Shown here one piece after another: positions 22,503-33,455 of a stretch of 64,000 bases of DNA (positions within the stretch are counted from its first letter, which is position 1; the number at the start of each line of letters is the position of its first letter). Under the pieces are notes generated by a model, which did no database searches, was not told the DNA's origin, and saw only the letters and a program-made list of their open reading frames with translations. A program made the position numbers and the translations under genes. Source of the DNA: Glandiceps talaboti (Eukaryota; Hemichordata; Enteropneusta; Spengelidae); the NCBI RefSeq assembly GCF_964340395.1, contig NC_135569.1:14409519-14473518 (forward strand), read 5' to 3'.

Positions 22503-23713
22503 CCAGTTGAGTTACACCAACCCGTTATCGTTATGATTTAGCACTATCGCCGCCATCAGAGTGCCAGTACAGATGGCAGAGGTAGCGATGCACTTGATAT
22601 TGATGCACAATACATTGATACATACCATGGATACTAGTTTTCGTGGCAGTGCTTAGGGTCACGGCTAGTAGACCGTCAACTTCTGCGGTACTTTTCTGAA
22701 TGAAAACGACTGCGTGAATGATCCCATGACGATGTGACTTCAGCTTTCGTTGGGTGGCTTCAGCCCTGCGTCCTGATAAAACTGAGTTGATATAACTAAC
22801 TTGCCCTACTGAATTCCTGCTAGCCATTGCTTTTCCAGGAACGTCCCATAACGTGAATTCCTTATCATCACCGATACGGAAGTCATATGGAGTAATTTCA
22901 TCTGTACCCGTCCCGGTACCAAACGTCTCAGCAACAGGTCCCACTGCTATCCCCAGACACTAAAATTGGATTATATCAAGTGATGAACATGCGTGAATAT
23001 TAGTGATAATTTGCATATGTGCTATGAGGCAGCATCAAAACAAATGTAAATGCTATACCATAATATGAATTCTTCATACAATAACGTACCTTTGCAAGTG
23101 AGTTAATCGTAGAAGATTTGCCATGTCCCGGTACCCCTATAAATGCTATATTCTGACCAACACACTCCTTCTTCAAGTCTTCTACAAACGAGAAATAAAA
23201 TGATCTTCTCATGAATAACTATTAAATCAAAATATTTAAACATATTTGCATACTTCCCATAAGGAGCGGGGCATTTTTAAAAGTTGGAAAAGTACTATAC
23301 TAGAGGAGTGTCATTTTGGTGTCGTGTGTTGGCTATATCTGAAAGTACAAATGAAAGCCATGAAAACACTGAAAATAATGTACAATGGATATTAATACAC
23401 TGCACAGAGAGTTGTATTTGATTCTGCATATTTTTGTTTTATCACTTTTTACTGCAGTGTAAAATACCACAAACAGGTATAAGTACCACAGGTAACATTA
23501 TCACAAATTAGTTTATGTTGCTTTCTGTCAAAATGTGCTACATTTGTAAAGACTTATTTTTTATGTAAAAGGTTGTAACAAGTACAAGTAATTATAGTCT
23601 CCCATGGCTTTATGCTGTGTACTGAGATACCCTGATGAAATTACATGTTCCACAGATGCTAGATAAACAGATAGGCACAGAAACAGACAGAGGGACGGAG
23701 AAATAAAGATATA

Positions 23714-23803
<90 letters not shown>

Positions 23804-24889
23804 GATGAGTTGGCACATATATGTTATGTCTTACCCATGCCAATAGCACGGATATCAACTATCAATTCCACTGCCTCGTATTGATAAACTACTTCGTCCA
23901 TACCAAGCTCTTTACAGACTACCTCCGACTCGTCCAGAGGCTTAAATAAGTCAATGTTAAACCCAAATCTCTTCATCTTTTCACGTAGTTCTTCAGCAAT
24001 GTCATCTTCAAACTTTGAAATCTCTCTCTTTATTTTCTTCGTCAATGTACGCACGGTATCAATATTCGATAAATCAAATTTACGCGTTGTATTTGAGTTT
24101 TTCAGCTTTACATATTGAAAATACCCTGCAAGGCATAATTCATAGAAAGAAATATCTTAAAATTAGCAAAGCTGTTTCATTCCATTACCCCTACGTGCAC
24201 CTCCACCCCACATGACAAACATTTGAAATAATACCATAATCGAATACAGGAATTGTCCAAGCGCTATCCTTTCACTATTATATTGATTGATTGATTTGGT
24301 TGATTGAATGATTGACTGTGATTGAAACCAATAAATTCAATATATTTCTCTTCCTGTCTCTCCTGACTCTATATATTGATTGAATAAAAACACCTTGTTT
24401 ATCCTTATGTAAAATAATTTATATAGCGGTTTTCCACTCTGTGCTCAAAGTGCTTTACAATTATTATCCCTGGCACAGATCTATAGTTTATATGTTTGAT
24501 TTGGTGAGATAATCCTCCAGAAGCTATAAACTTAGACCAATCTGATTAAAGTCCGATGTAGATGTCGGCTAATCGTTCAGGAGGCGATCAGGCTAAAAAA
24601 ATGTAAACATGTACCAAGAAGGTCAATTCAGGCAAAATAACGAAGGTAAAATAGCAATGAACGATTAGCCGACATCTACATCGGATTTTAATCAGATTGA
24701 GCTTAGACGTACCCATAATATGCAGTGCAACTGATACCACAGTAGAAATGTTGACATTTAGATAAAAACATGGATTAGACAATTTGTCTTTATTCAGTCA
24801 ATAAAAAAGTGAGAAAAGACAGTAAAAGAACGACAGTTTATGAAAGTTTATTCATTTCTTTGCGTTAATCACAAACGATCGATCGATCG

Positions 24890-24966
<77 letters not shown>

Positions 24967-25031
24967 CAAATCAACCAACCAACCAACCAACCAACCAACC
25001 ACTCACTCAACCAACCACTCGCTCAACCAAC

Positions 25032-25062
<31 letters not shown>

Positions 25063-25426
25063 GCAATCAATCAATCAATCAATCGCTGTATTATGTGGTT
25101 TCATCAAAACAATGGTCGCCTATACATGAATAAACTATACTTACTGATTTCAGGCTTAATTTCAATATCAAACTTAAGAACTGTTTTTTTGTAATTACAA
25201 ACGATTTCGCGGTTTCCAAGTCTGGTCCCATCTGCTTTAAAAACAGTAATATTGTATCCATATTTATTCATCCGCTTTTTGAGGTCTCTAGAGAGTGGAA
25301 GATCCGAGCTCGAGAGTTTTACTCTAATCTTGTCAGTCAGTTTCTGCACATTGTCACCATTACCACAATCAATCTGCAGCACATGCACTTGAACTGTGTC
25401 GAGCCAACTAACATTCTGTTTAAACA
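19803..25426 (-). CDS. P-loop GTPase with duplicated N-terminal domain and CaaX tail (5' partial)
   Basis: Five exons on the minus strand: 25145-25426, 23835-24125, 23090-23181, 22635-22959 and 19803-20089. Phases agree (1,1,0,1) and most donors are strong (gtaagt, gtaaga, gtacgt; the last is weaker, gtatcc). Exons 25145-25426 and 23835-24125 are phase 1-1 and encode homologous domains of about 90 residues (LKKRMNKYGYNITVFK against LREKMKRFGFNIDLFK). The GTPase follows: Walker A GVPGHGKSS, switch II-like LWDVPG, and VIVTHMDK as the N/TKxD base-specificity motif. The protein ends in CVLI then TAA at 19803, a CaaX box that would direct prenylation and membrane attachment. Motif order recalls IFI44-like or GIMAP/septin-type GTPases, but I cannot place it in a named family. 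The start exon is not found. The last intron carries the Penelope-like pieces and CATA arrays. Confidence 0.8.
20128..20480. repeat. AC and CATA microsatellites
   Basis: (AC)n at 20131-20160, then (CATA)n from about 20221 to 20480 with CGTA variants. It lies in the last GTPase intron and borders the 3' end of the first Penelope-like piece. It yields false Met-Tyr-Val-Cys frames. Confidence 0.95.
20481..21540 (-). mobile_element. Penelope-like element, 3' part, copy 1
   Basis: 5'-truncated Penelope-like retroelement on the minus strand: ORF remainder 20745-21540 followed by about 260 bp of 3' sequence. It is flanked on both sides by CATA microsatellite. Confidence 0.8.
20745..21545 (-). pseudogene. 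Penelope-like RT C-terminus with GIY-YIG endonuclease
   Basis: About 265 residues of the C-terminal part of a Penelope-like polyprotein; the open frame enters from CATA microsatellite, so the reverse-transcriptase core is missing. A Cys cluster (FPCDRTRCGTCRF) is followed by the GIY-YIG nuclease: VVYCITCQKCGFLYIGST, then LGDRFVEHL with the catalytic-type Arg, and a downstream acidic KALRLKEEEIIF helix. These are hallmarks of endonuclease-bearing Penelope-like elements. The frame is intact to its stop at 20745, but the piece cannot be autonomous. Confidence 0.85.
21541..21590. repeat. CATA microsatellite between two Penelope-like pieces
   Basis: Pure (TACA)n joining copy 1 (left) and copy 2 (right). 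Confidence 0.9.
21591..22205 (-). mobile_element. Penelope-like element, 3' end, copy 2
   Basis: Homologous to the 3' end of copy 1: both begin after CATA repeats with gcataaggaact, share gtttcgaa-ta-aattctttttcaa, and reach the last coding residues (LRLKEDEIIF here, LRLKEEEIIF in copy 1). It is split by the MITE at 21692-21957 and bordered on the right by CATA repeats. Confidence 0.75.
21692..21957. mobile_element. MULE-type MITE, copy 1, with 9-bp duplication
   Basis: A 266-bp near-perfect foldback with ends CAATCTGATTAAAATC. GGTAAACAC is directly repeated at 21683-21691 and 21958-21966. The empty site can be read from the host Penelope-like sequence. A 9-bp duplication is typical of Mutator-like elements. 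Confidence 0.85.
22206..22503. repeat. CATA/GCAC and CAA microsatellites
   Basis: (CATA)n with GCAT/GCAC variants at 22206-22391, then (CAA)n at about 22451-22503, all in the last GTPase intron. Confidence 0.9.
23719..23801. repeat. CT dinucleotide microsatellite
   Basis: Pure (CT)n, about 80 bp, ending some 35 bp from the splice donor of GTPase exon 23835-24125. On the transcribed strand it reads (AG)n. Confidence 0.95.
24538..24699. mobile_element. MULE-type MITE, copy 2
   Basis: 162 bp with the CAATCTGATTAAA(A/G)TCCGATGT terminus at both ends, inside the GTPase intron. The flanks aacttagac (24529-24537) and agcttagac (24700-24708) match in 8 of 9 bases. The interior aaatgtaaacatgtacc is shared with copies near 47.4 and 52.9 kb. 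Confidence 0.85.
24878..25085. repeat. ATCA/ACCA microsatellite
   Basis: (GATC)3, then (AATC)n, then (AACC)n, then (AATC)n again, in the intron about 60 bp from the donor of GTPase exon 25145-25426. Confidence 0.95.
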
Positions 25427-25714
25427 CTACAAGATAAAAAATACACAACAATGCTTTAAAAGAATAAATACAAGCCATCATTAAAGACATAGCCCCCAAC
25501 ATGTGTGTTGTATGGCAAATTATAGTGCAAATTTGAATGGTGCCTCTAGCTATAATATTTTACAAATTATTGACCAATTTGCTATTTGACCTTGAATATG
25601 TAGGTCAGATTAAAGGAGAATCACAATTGATAACTCCAATAATAACAATATTTTGATATAATGCCTGGAAAGAAATTATGTGGTTCCAATTTTTTGAATG
25701 GGCGAGGTAAGTAG

Positions 25715-25718
<4 letters not shown>

Positions 25719-25767
<49 letters not shown>
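25719..25767. repeat. CA/TA microsatellite
   Basis: (AC)n followed by a short (AT)n, about 155 bp upstream of the Crypton ORF. Confidence 0.9.
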
Positions 25768-25920
25768 TTATAATATACCTAGTGATAATGCTGTGCCACG
25801 ATTCGCTAGAATCAGTCACGTGATAGGAAAATAGAAATGACTATTTCCCAGGGGAAAAGTTCCATCAACTATTGACATGGTCACGTGACCACCGCTAGTT
25901 CACAGCTACAACAGGTCAAA

Positions 25921-27252
25921 ATGGCAGCTTCTGACGATGTCGTCTGCCAACCTCAAGACGATGTCGTCTGCCAACCTCAAGAGAAGAGGGCAAGATTTTC
26001 ACTTCTGTCGGAGCAAGAACTTCAACACCTTGTCGACAGCAAAGATTCACGTAACACAAAGCATGTCATTCACTACGCCACCAAGATTTTTACTTCGTTT
26101 TGTGAAGAAATTGGTACAAACATAACAGACGTGGAAAAGGACGCGCCCGACGATCTGTGTATCACGCTGCGGAATTTCTATGGAGGGATTCGACAGAACA
26201 ACGCACAGCTGTATTCGAGCAAGTCGATGATAACAATACGATATGGTTTACAACGATATTTTCTGAGACAGTGTGGCATCGACATAATAAACAGTGACAT
26301 TTTCAAGCCTGCCAACGATGTGTTCTCTGCAATGCTTGTAAAATTGAAAGGTGAAGGAAAGGGTGCAACGAAACATAAAGAACCCATTACCAAAGACGAC
26401 ATGACAAAAATCATGTTGTCGTCTGCACTTGACAAGTCAACACCAATCGTTTTCGTTGACATTATGATCTATCTCTGCAATCGTGGCCGTGAAAACCTAC
26501 GTAACATGACGAAGTCACACTTTGTCGTCCAGAATGATTCAGCGGGCCTCAAATATGTGTCGATCTGTCAAGATATGCTGACGAAAAATCACCGCGGCTG
26601 TATAGACGATGGGGAAATGAGTCAAGGAGGGAGAATGTACGAAACTCCAGAAAACTCGCTATGTCCAGTTTGGTCTTTTGAATTGTATTTAACGAAGCTG
26701 AACCCAAACTGTGAAGCTCTCTGGCAGCGGCCAAAACCAGCACTGAAAAGTCAAGATGACACTGTTTGGTATGACAACGTTGCAGTTGGTAAAAATGCGC
26801 TCGCCGACAAAATGAAGAAAATCTCTGTCGAGGCTAAATGTTCTCGTACATATACCAACCACTGTTTGCGTGCTACCACTGTTACAACATTGGACGACAA
26901 AGGCTTCGAGGCACGGCACATCATGGGAGTTAGTGGTCACAAATCAGAGAGCAGTATCAGAAGTTATAGTAGAGTTGGCGAAGACAAAAAGAGAGAAATG
27001 AGCCGCACTCTTTCTAGTACTGTTCAAGGAAGTTCGTCAACAAACGAACAGATACGAGGCGAACTAGAACAGCCACAGTTACCGCTAGTCCCGATGATGG
27101 CGTCGCCGGTGCAACGGATGTCAATTCTGAATGAACTGACTAATTCACCTCCACCGCCAGTGAATTTCGTAACTCAACAAGAAGTGAGCGGTAGTAAGAA
27201 AATAGTGAACTATAACTTTCATAACTGTGTCGTCAACATCCACAACAACTAG
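25921..27252 (+). CDS. Crypton-type tyrosine recombinase, intact single-exon ORF
   Basis: 443 codons; the ATG at 25921 has A at -3 and G at +4, and the frame upstream of it is open only from a GTG. The start is followed by a perfect 24-bp tandem duplication giving DDVVCQPQ twice. The core fold of a tyrosine recombinase is visible: Arg in LCNRGRENL (R188/R190), the HxxR motif NHCLRA (H314, R317), SGHKSESSIRSY with the third-box His (H340) and the nucleophile Tyr (Y349). This pattern is that of Crypton recombinases and the related DUF3504 domains of vertebrate KCTD1, QRICH1 and ZMYM proteins. Single-exon structure and no added domains favour an active or recent Crypton over a domesticated host gene. 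No terminal repeats are expected or seen. A candidate AATAAA lies at 27477. Confidence 0.85.
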   Translation: MAASDDVVCQPQDDVVCQPQEKRARFSLLSEQELQHLVDSKDSRNTKHVIHYATKIFTSFCEEIGTNITDVEKDAPDDLCITLRNFYGGIRQNNAQLYSSKSMITIRYGLQRYFLRQCGIDIINSDIFKPANDVFSAMLVKLKGEGKGATKHKEPITKDDMTKIMLSSALDKSTPIVFVDIMIYLCNRGRENLRNMTKSHFVVQNDSAGLKYVSICQDMLTKNHRGCIDDGEMSQGGRMYETPENSLCPVWSFELYLTKLNPNCEALWQRPKPALKSQDDTVWYDNVAVGKNALADKMKKISVEAKCSRTYTNHCLRATTVTTLDDKGFEARHIMGVSGHKSESSIRSYSRVGEDKKREMSRTLSSTVQGSSSTNEQIRGELEQPQLPLVPMMASPVQRMSILNELTNSPPPPVNFVTQQEVSGSKKIVNYNFHNCVVNIHNN

Positions 27253-27476
27253 GCTACGGAAGCCAATACTGAGTTTGGAACGCAAATTTTGAATTACTTC
27301 ACTTGTATTTCATAATGAATTCAAATAATTAATATTAAACGTGTTCAAATACTGCAACAACATACGCTGTAAGCATGATGTTTATCATTAAAAAACCGTA
27401 TTCCTTGGCCTATATTCGGGCTATATCACCCGTTCATGTTGAATAACTTTCATTGTATTTCATAATGTGTTGAAAG

Positions 27477-27482
27477 AATAAA
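27477..27482 (+). terminator. Possible poly(A) signal of the Crypton ORF
   Basis: AATAAA about 225 bp after the stop codon, in AT-rich sequence; the only such hexamer I noted in the following 500 bp. Confidence 0.3.
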
Positions 27483-27533
27483 ATTATTAAACTTGTTCAA
27501 TAATGCAAACGTTTAAGCATGAGGTATATTATA

Positions 27534-27726
27534 AAACACATATTGCCTAGCCTATATTCGGGCTATAGCACCCATTCATTACCCCCTCGTGACTGTGAGT
27601 TACCAGAATCACATGCTATTTCCCTCGGCCTTCGGCCTCGGGAAATAGCATGTGATTCTGGTAACTCACAGTCCCTCGGGTGTAATAAACGGGTGCTATA
27701 GCCCTCATGGCCAGGCAATATGTGTT
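27534..27726. mobile_element. Foldback element
   Basis: Inverted arms of about 90 bp: cacatattgcctagcc pairs with ggccaggcaatatgtg, and the centre is ccctcggccttcggcctcggg. A partial related block (cctatattcgggctata) occurs at about 27408. No coding capacity. Confidence 0.75.
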
Positions 27727-27924
27727 CAATATATAACTTTACACTGATATATATTTCATTATGTTAGTGTTAGTGTCAGGTTCAGGTAGTTATGTGTTTA
27801 TATGGTCTCTGTGTAACAGATTGGAAGAACAGATTTGTATTGTTTTTTGTTTTCAAATCAAAGTTAATGTCAGTTTCTATATCCACTATTTCTCGTGAGA
27901 CTTTACAATTTTCGCGCTTTTCTC

Positions 27925-28140
27925 GAATATGTAAAAAAAAAAAAGTTTAGGGTCGGCAGTGAAAAGCTGCGTTGCATGGGGTCAGGTAACCGGAACCAAA
28001 CATTTGTTTTATAAAGTCCTAATCGAAATCTCATATTTGTGCGACACATTCAGTTTTCGAAGGAAAAAACATCACCAAAACGAAAAAAAAAAACATATAG
28101 AGAACTTTCCTGGCGTCCATATTCGAAGGAAAGATAAACG
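27925..28140. repeat. Inverted partial copy of repeat family F
   Basis: The complement of 475-560: agggtcggcagtgaaaagct and taaccggaacca recur in opposite orientation with a poly(A) run between. It precedes the tandem segmental array. Confidence 0.5.
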
Positions 28141-29939
28141 GTTGTGAATTGGCACCTGAACTTTAGAGCACACAACAGTACGCCATTCTGCATAACTTTG
28201 CACATACATACATAGATATTCAGTCGGCTTCTCTTCGTCAATATTACATGTTTGGCAATCACGCGACATTTCACTTTTATTTTAAACAATAACATAAGGC
28301 AAACTGATATTGAAACCCCGAGAAACGTTGGGTCACGTTACGATCGCGTATTTCGGTAGGTTAAATTGCGCAGGCTTATATATGCTATCGTGAATGAGCA
28401 CTTGTGTGTCCTGCGTACATATACTGACATTTTTTACTGGTAAACAACAACCTGGAGTTCAGGCATACAAAGGGTATGAAAGTAAAAGAGAAGCGTTGGT
28501 AAATTTAACAACTCATTTTGAACCCATCTTACCTTCATTGATACTGTGTACACCTAATTGGTTATATTTCGTGACGAACAAAACCGATCATGAATATGAA
28601 CTTGAGTTCTGTAGAGTAATTAGTATTTCTACAGCTTGCAACTTTATGTTTTCTATTAAAAATAGATTTTAATGTTTTTATTGTATGATCTGATTACATT
28701 CTGGAGAACATAATTTGTACCAGATGAGCATATGCATGAAACTATTTTAGTAGTTGAAGCATGGATGTATAACCGAGGGTGATACTTCCATGGTTCAATG
28801 GTTGAAGAATATCGTTAACGTTGTTGTTTTGTATCGAAAACAAAGCCATTGTTGTCTCCGAGCCTTCTAGAGCTATATTTCGTTGTCGCTTGATTAGTTT
28901 TCTTCTGAACAGTCTCTGAAAGCTCAGTACATAATGCGAACCTCAGACCACTAGACAAATTTTGTTGAAGTGGTCTGAATACGAAAACGCAATCCATAAC
29001 TCGTAAAACTTACTCTTTCTTTCTTTCTTTCTTTCTTCTACCCTTTCCCTCGATCTTCGATGTTGATTGCCCAGCTGACAAACGAGATGTTTTCCTTATA
29101 CCTGACAAGCGTGTAAAGTTTAAAGTTTAAAGTTTATCTATTTTCTAAAGCGCCCTTTCTATTCACTAATATTCGAAAGCGCTGCACATACAATATATAT
29201 ATTTTAAACCCAACAAAACGTTTAATTTGAGTTAGACTGATTGCAATTGAACACGATACGGTACGGTATATCCGTAGGTTAAATTGTCGTTAGACTGCGC
29301 ATGCTTGGTGCTATGGTAACTAAGCACTTCTGTGTACTGCGTACATATACTGACATTTTTACTGGTAAACAACAACCTGGAGTTCAGGCATACAAAGGGT
29401 GTGAAAGTGAAAGAGAATCGTTGGTATATTTAACAACCCAGCTTGAACCCGTCTTACCTTTATTGATACTGTGTACACCTATTTGGCTATATTTTGTGAC
29501 GAACAAAACGGATCATGAAGATGAACTTGAGAACATAATTTGTACCAAATGAGCATATACATGAAACTATTTTAGTAGTTGAAGCATGGATGTATAACCG
29601 AGGGTGATATTTCCATGGTTGAAGGGTTGAAGAAAATCGTTAACGTTGTTGTTTTGTATCGAAAACAAAGCCATTGTTGTCTCCTAGCCGTCTCGAGCTA
29701 TATTTCGTTGTCGCTTGATTAGTGAAAGCTCAGTTCATAATGCGAATCTCAGACCTCTAGACAAATTTTGTTGAAGTGGTCTGAATACGAACACGCAATC
29801 CATAACTCATAAAACTTACTCTTTCTCTCTTTCTTCTACCCTTTCCCTCGATCTTCGATGTTAATTGCTCAGATGGCAAACGAGATGTTTTCCTTCTACC
29901 TGACAAGCGCGTACAGTTTAAAGTTTAAAGTTTATCTAA

Positions 29940-30255
29940 TTTCTAAATCGCCCTTTCTATTCACTAATATTCGAAAGCGCTGCACATACAATATATGAAT
30001 ATATATAAACATAGTAAAAAAATCTAACAAATAGAGCTTAAAACAACAAACTTTTTACATAATTATAAAAAAGACTAAAATGACAACTTAGTTAAAAGAC
30101 ACATGGTAATACATTAATACAGCTTATAATATTGTTTATACAGATGTGTTTTAAGTTCACCTTTAAAAAGTTCAACTCCAGTGAACAGATTTAGTTCTCC
30201 AGGAATTGTGTTCCATAGCTTTGGTCCGCATATGGCAAGCGCTTTGAGAATCATT
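29940..30255 (-). pseudogene. LINE 3' fragment inside the array (a)
   Basis: Minus-strand C-terminal tail of a non-LTR reverse transcriptase (ALAICGPKLWNTIPGEL, then FKGELKTHLYKQYYKLY and stop at 30114), followed by a 3' UTR that ends in the (TTTAAAC)n repeat near 29925. It is cut directly against the array core at about 30256. Confidence 0.7.
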
Positions 30256-30889
30256 GATAAATTTAACAACTCATCTTGAACCCGTCTTACCTTTATTGAT
30301 ATTGTGTACACCTATTTGGTTATATTTTGTGACGAACAAAACCAATCATGAATATGAACTTGAGTTCTCTAGAGTAATCAGTATTTCTACAGCTTGCAAC
30401 TTTATGTTTTCTATTAAAAACAGATTTTAATGTTTTTCATTTTATGATATGATTACATTCTGGAGAACATAATTTGTACCAAATGAGCATATACATGAAA
30501 CTATTTTAGTAGTTGAAGCATGGATGTATAACCGAGGGTGATACTTCCATGGTGGAAGGGTTGAATAAAATCGTTAACGTTGGTCTTTTGTATCGAGAAC
30601 AAAGCCATTGTTGTCTCCTAGCCTTCTAAAGCTATATTTCGTTGTCGCTTGATTAGTTTTCTTCTGAACAAACTCTGAACGCTCAGTTCATAATGCGAAT
30701 CTCAGACCTCTAGACAAACTTTGTTCTAGTGGTCTGAATACGAACACGCAATCCATAACTCATAAAACTTACTCTTTCTCTCTTTCTTCTACCCTTTACC
30801 TCGATCTTCGATGTTGATTGCTCAGCTGGCGAACGATATGTTTTCCTTATACCTGACAAGCGCGTACAGTTTGAAGTTTAAAGTTTAAA

Positions 30890-31430
30890 GTTTATTTATT
30901 TTCTAAAGCGCCTTTTCTGTTCATTAATATTCAAAGCGTTGTACATACAATATATATAAAAGCATGGTAAAACAATCAAACAAATAGACCTAAACACAAC
31001 AAACTAATTACATAATAACAAAAAAATGCTAAAATGACAACTTAGTTAAGAGACACATGGTAATACATTAATAAAGCTTATAATATTGTTTATACAGATG
31101 TGTTTTAATTGCACCTTTAAAATGTTCAACATAAGTGATCAGCTTTAGTTCTCCAGGAATTGTGTTCCATAGCTTTGGTCCGCAAATGAAATGGCAAGCG
31201 CTCTGTCATTTAGTGTATTATATGATCGAGGTACAACAAGATTTTGACTATATACAGTCGTTACGCAAATTGTACCAAGAATTGTTGATATGTATGAACA
31301 TAATTGTGGATATACAAAGCTGCTTTACAATTCAAAGTCTTGAAGACTAGTAAAATGACTTTAAAATCAACATGTACGATTAACAATATTGGAGGGTCTA
31401 AAGTATGAACACACTCGATATGTTAAGGCC
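30890..31430 (-). pseudogene. LINE 3' fragment inside the array (b)
   Basis: Same LINE family as its neighbours, ending at the (GTTTAAA)n repeat near 30880. The coding tail is degraded by frameshifts, for example around 31150. Confidence 0.6.
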
Positions 31431-31705
31431 TAAACAAATAGATATATAATGGATGCGGAAACTGATATCAATCTAAAAGACAATAGAAAACTGATCTGTC
31501 CAATCTGTAATGGTTGTGCATCTAATGGGAGAAAACAATTACACAGAGACCATATGGAAAAAAAGGAAAACGTAACTACCTGAACTAGACACTCACATAT
31601 GAAAAAAATATCGGAAAACAATTAGAAAATTTACCTACCCCACCTATTCTAAAGTTGGGCATAATCGGAACCACACAATTGTTTAATGTCAGGCCTAAAA
31701 TACTG
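31430..31705. repeat. Repeat family F, copy 2
   Basis: Matches 475-850, including the gtccaatctgtaatgg block and the ggaaccacacaatt block. It abuts LINE fragment (b). Confidence 0.55.
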
Positions 31706-32649
31706 ATATACAATTGACAATAGGTTTTATCCTAAGGCTATCATATAAAGGACCTTGTCAATGTCTTTGGCCAGAGTTAGTGAATATGTCAAAATAACAT
31801 TAAAGAAAACTGTTATTTTAACCCCAACAAAAAGTTTAATTTGAGTTAGACTGGTAGCAGTTGATCATGGTACGGTATATCTGTAGGTTCAATTGACGGT
31901 AGACTGCGCATGCTTGGTGCTATGGTAACTAAGCACTTCTGTGTTCTGCGTACGTAATGACATTTTTATTAGTAAATAATAACCTGGAGTTCAGGCATAC
32001 AAAGGGTGTGAAAGTGAAAGAGAATCGTTGGTAAATTTAACAACTCATCTTGAAACCGTCTTACCTTTATTGATACTGTGTACACCTATTTGGTTATATT
32101 TTGTGACGAACAAAACCAATCATGAACATGAACTAGAGTTCTCTAGAGTAATCAGTATTTCTACAGCTTGCAACATTATGTTTATTGTTTTTCATTTTAT
32201 GATCTGATTACATTGTGGAGAACATAATTTATACCCGACGAGCATATGCATGAAACTATTTTAATAGTTGTCAAGTTGAAGCATTGAAGTATAACCGAGG
32301 GTGATACTTCTATGGTGGAAGGGTTGAATAAAATAGTTAACGTTGTTCTTTTGTATCGAAAACAAAGCCATTGTTGTCTCCTAGCCTTCTAAAGCTATAT
32401 TTCGTTGTCGCTTGATTAGTTTTCTTCTGAACAAACTCTGAACGCTCAGTTCATAATGCGAACCTCGGACCACCAGACAAGTTTTGTTCTAGTGGTCTGA
32501 ATATCAACACGCAATCCATAACTCATAAAACTTACTCTTTCTCTCTTTCTTCTACCCTTTCCCTCGATCTTCGATGTTAATTGCTCAGCTGGCAAACGAG
32601 ATGTTTTCCTTATACCTGACAAGCGCGTACAGTTTAAAGTTTAAAGTTT

Positions 32650-33180
32650 ATATATTTTCTAAAGCGCCATTTCTATTCACTAATATTCGAAAGCGCTGCA
32701 CATACGATATATGAATATATATAAACATGGTAAAAAAATCAAACAAATAGAGCTTAAAACAACAAACTGGTTACATAATTATAAAAAAAGACTAAAATGA
32801 CAACTTAGTTAAAAGACACATGGTAATACATTAATACAGCTTATAATATTGTTTATACAGATGTGTTTTAAGTTCACCTTTAAAAAGTTCAATGTCAGTG
32901 ATCAGCTTTAGTTCTCCAGGAATTGGGTTCCATAGCTTTGGTCCGCATATGGCAAGCGCTTTGTCATTTAGTGTATTACATGATCGAGATACACCAAGGT
33001 TTTGACTACAGTCTTTACGCAAATTGTAGCGAGAATTGTTGATATGTTTGAACAAAATCTTGGAAATACAAAGGTGCTTTACAGTTCAAAGCCTTAAAAA
33101 CTAGTAAAATTACTTTAAAATCAACATGTATGATTAACAGTATTGGTGGGTCTAAAGTATGAACATACGCATGTCACATA
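32650..33180 (-). pseudogene. LINE 3' fragment inside the array (c)
   Basis: The longest LINE tail in the array: on the minus strand from 33055, NNSRYNLRKDCSQNLGVSRS, then ALAICGPKLWNPIPGEL and FKGELKTHLYKQYYKLY with stop at 32831. The 3' UTR ends in (TTTAAAC)n near 32640. The end repeat and the conserved W-N-x-I-P motif are typical of CR1/L2-type LINEs. Only the extreme C-terminus is present. Confidence 0.75.
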
Positions 33181-33189
33181 TGTTTAGGC

Positions 33190-33455
33190 CTGAACAAAAA
33201 AATATAATGGATGCGGAAAATGATATCAACTTAGGAAGACACTATAAAACTGTTATGTCCAATCTGTAATGGCTGTACATCTGATGAGAAGAATCCAATA
33301 ACACAGACATCATATGGAAAACCACGGAAAACATAACTATGTGAACTAGACACTTACATATGAAAAAAAAAATTTAAGAAATAAAATAGAAAATCTACCT
33401 CCCCACCAATTCTAAAATTGAGCGTAATCTTTTCCACACAATGTTTTTCTTAGGC
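33190..33455. repeat. Repeat family F, copy 3
   Basis: Matches the copies at 475-850 and 31430-31705 and sits in the same position relative to the LINE fragment as copy 2, so it was probably duplicated with the array. Confidence 0.55.

Noticed and set aside
25104-25502. Hydrophobic start of the GTPase exon frame as a signal peptide (MMACIYSFKALLCIFYLVVF)
   Set aside because: A strong splice acceptor (tttttatcttgtag) lies between it and the conserved domain, and a C-terminal CaaX box fits a cytosolic protein.
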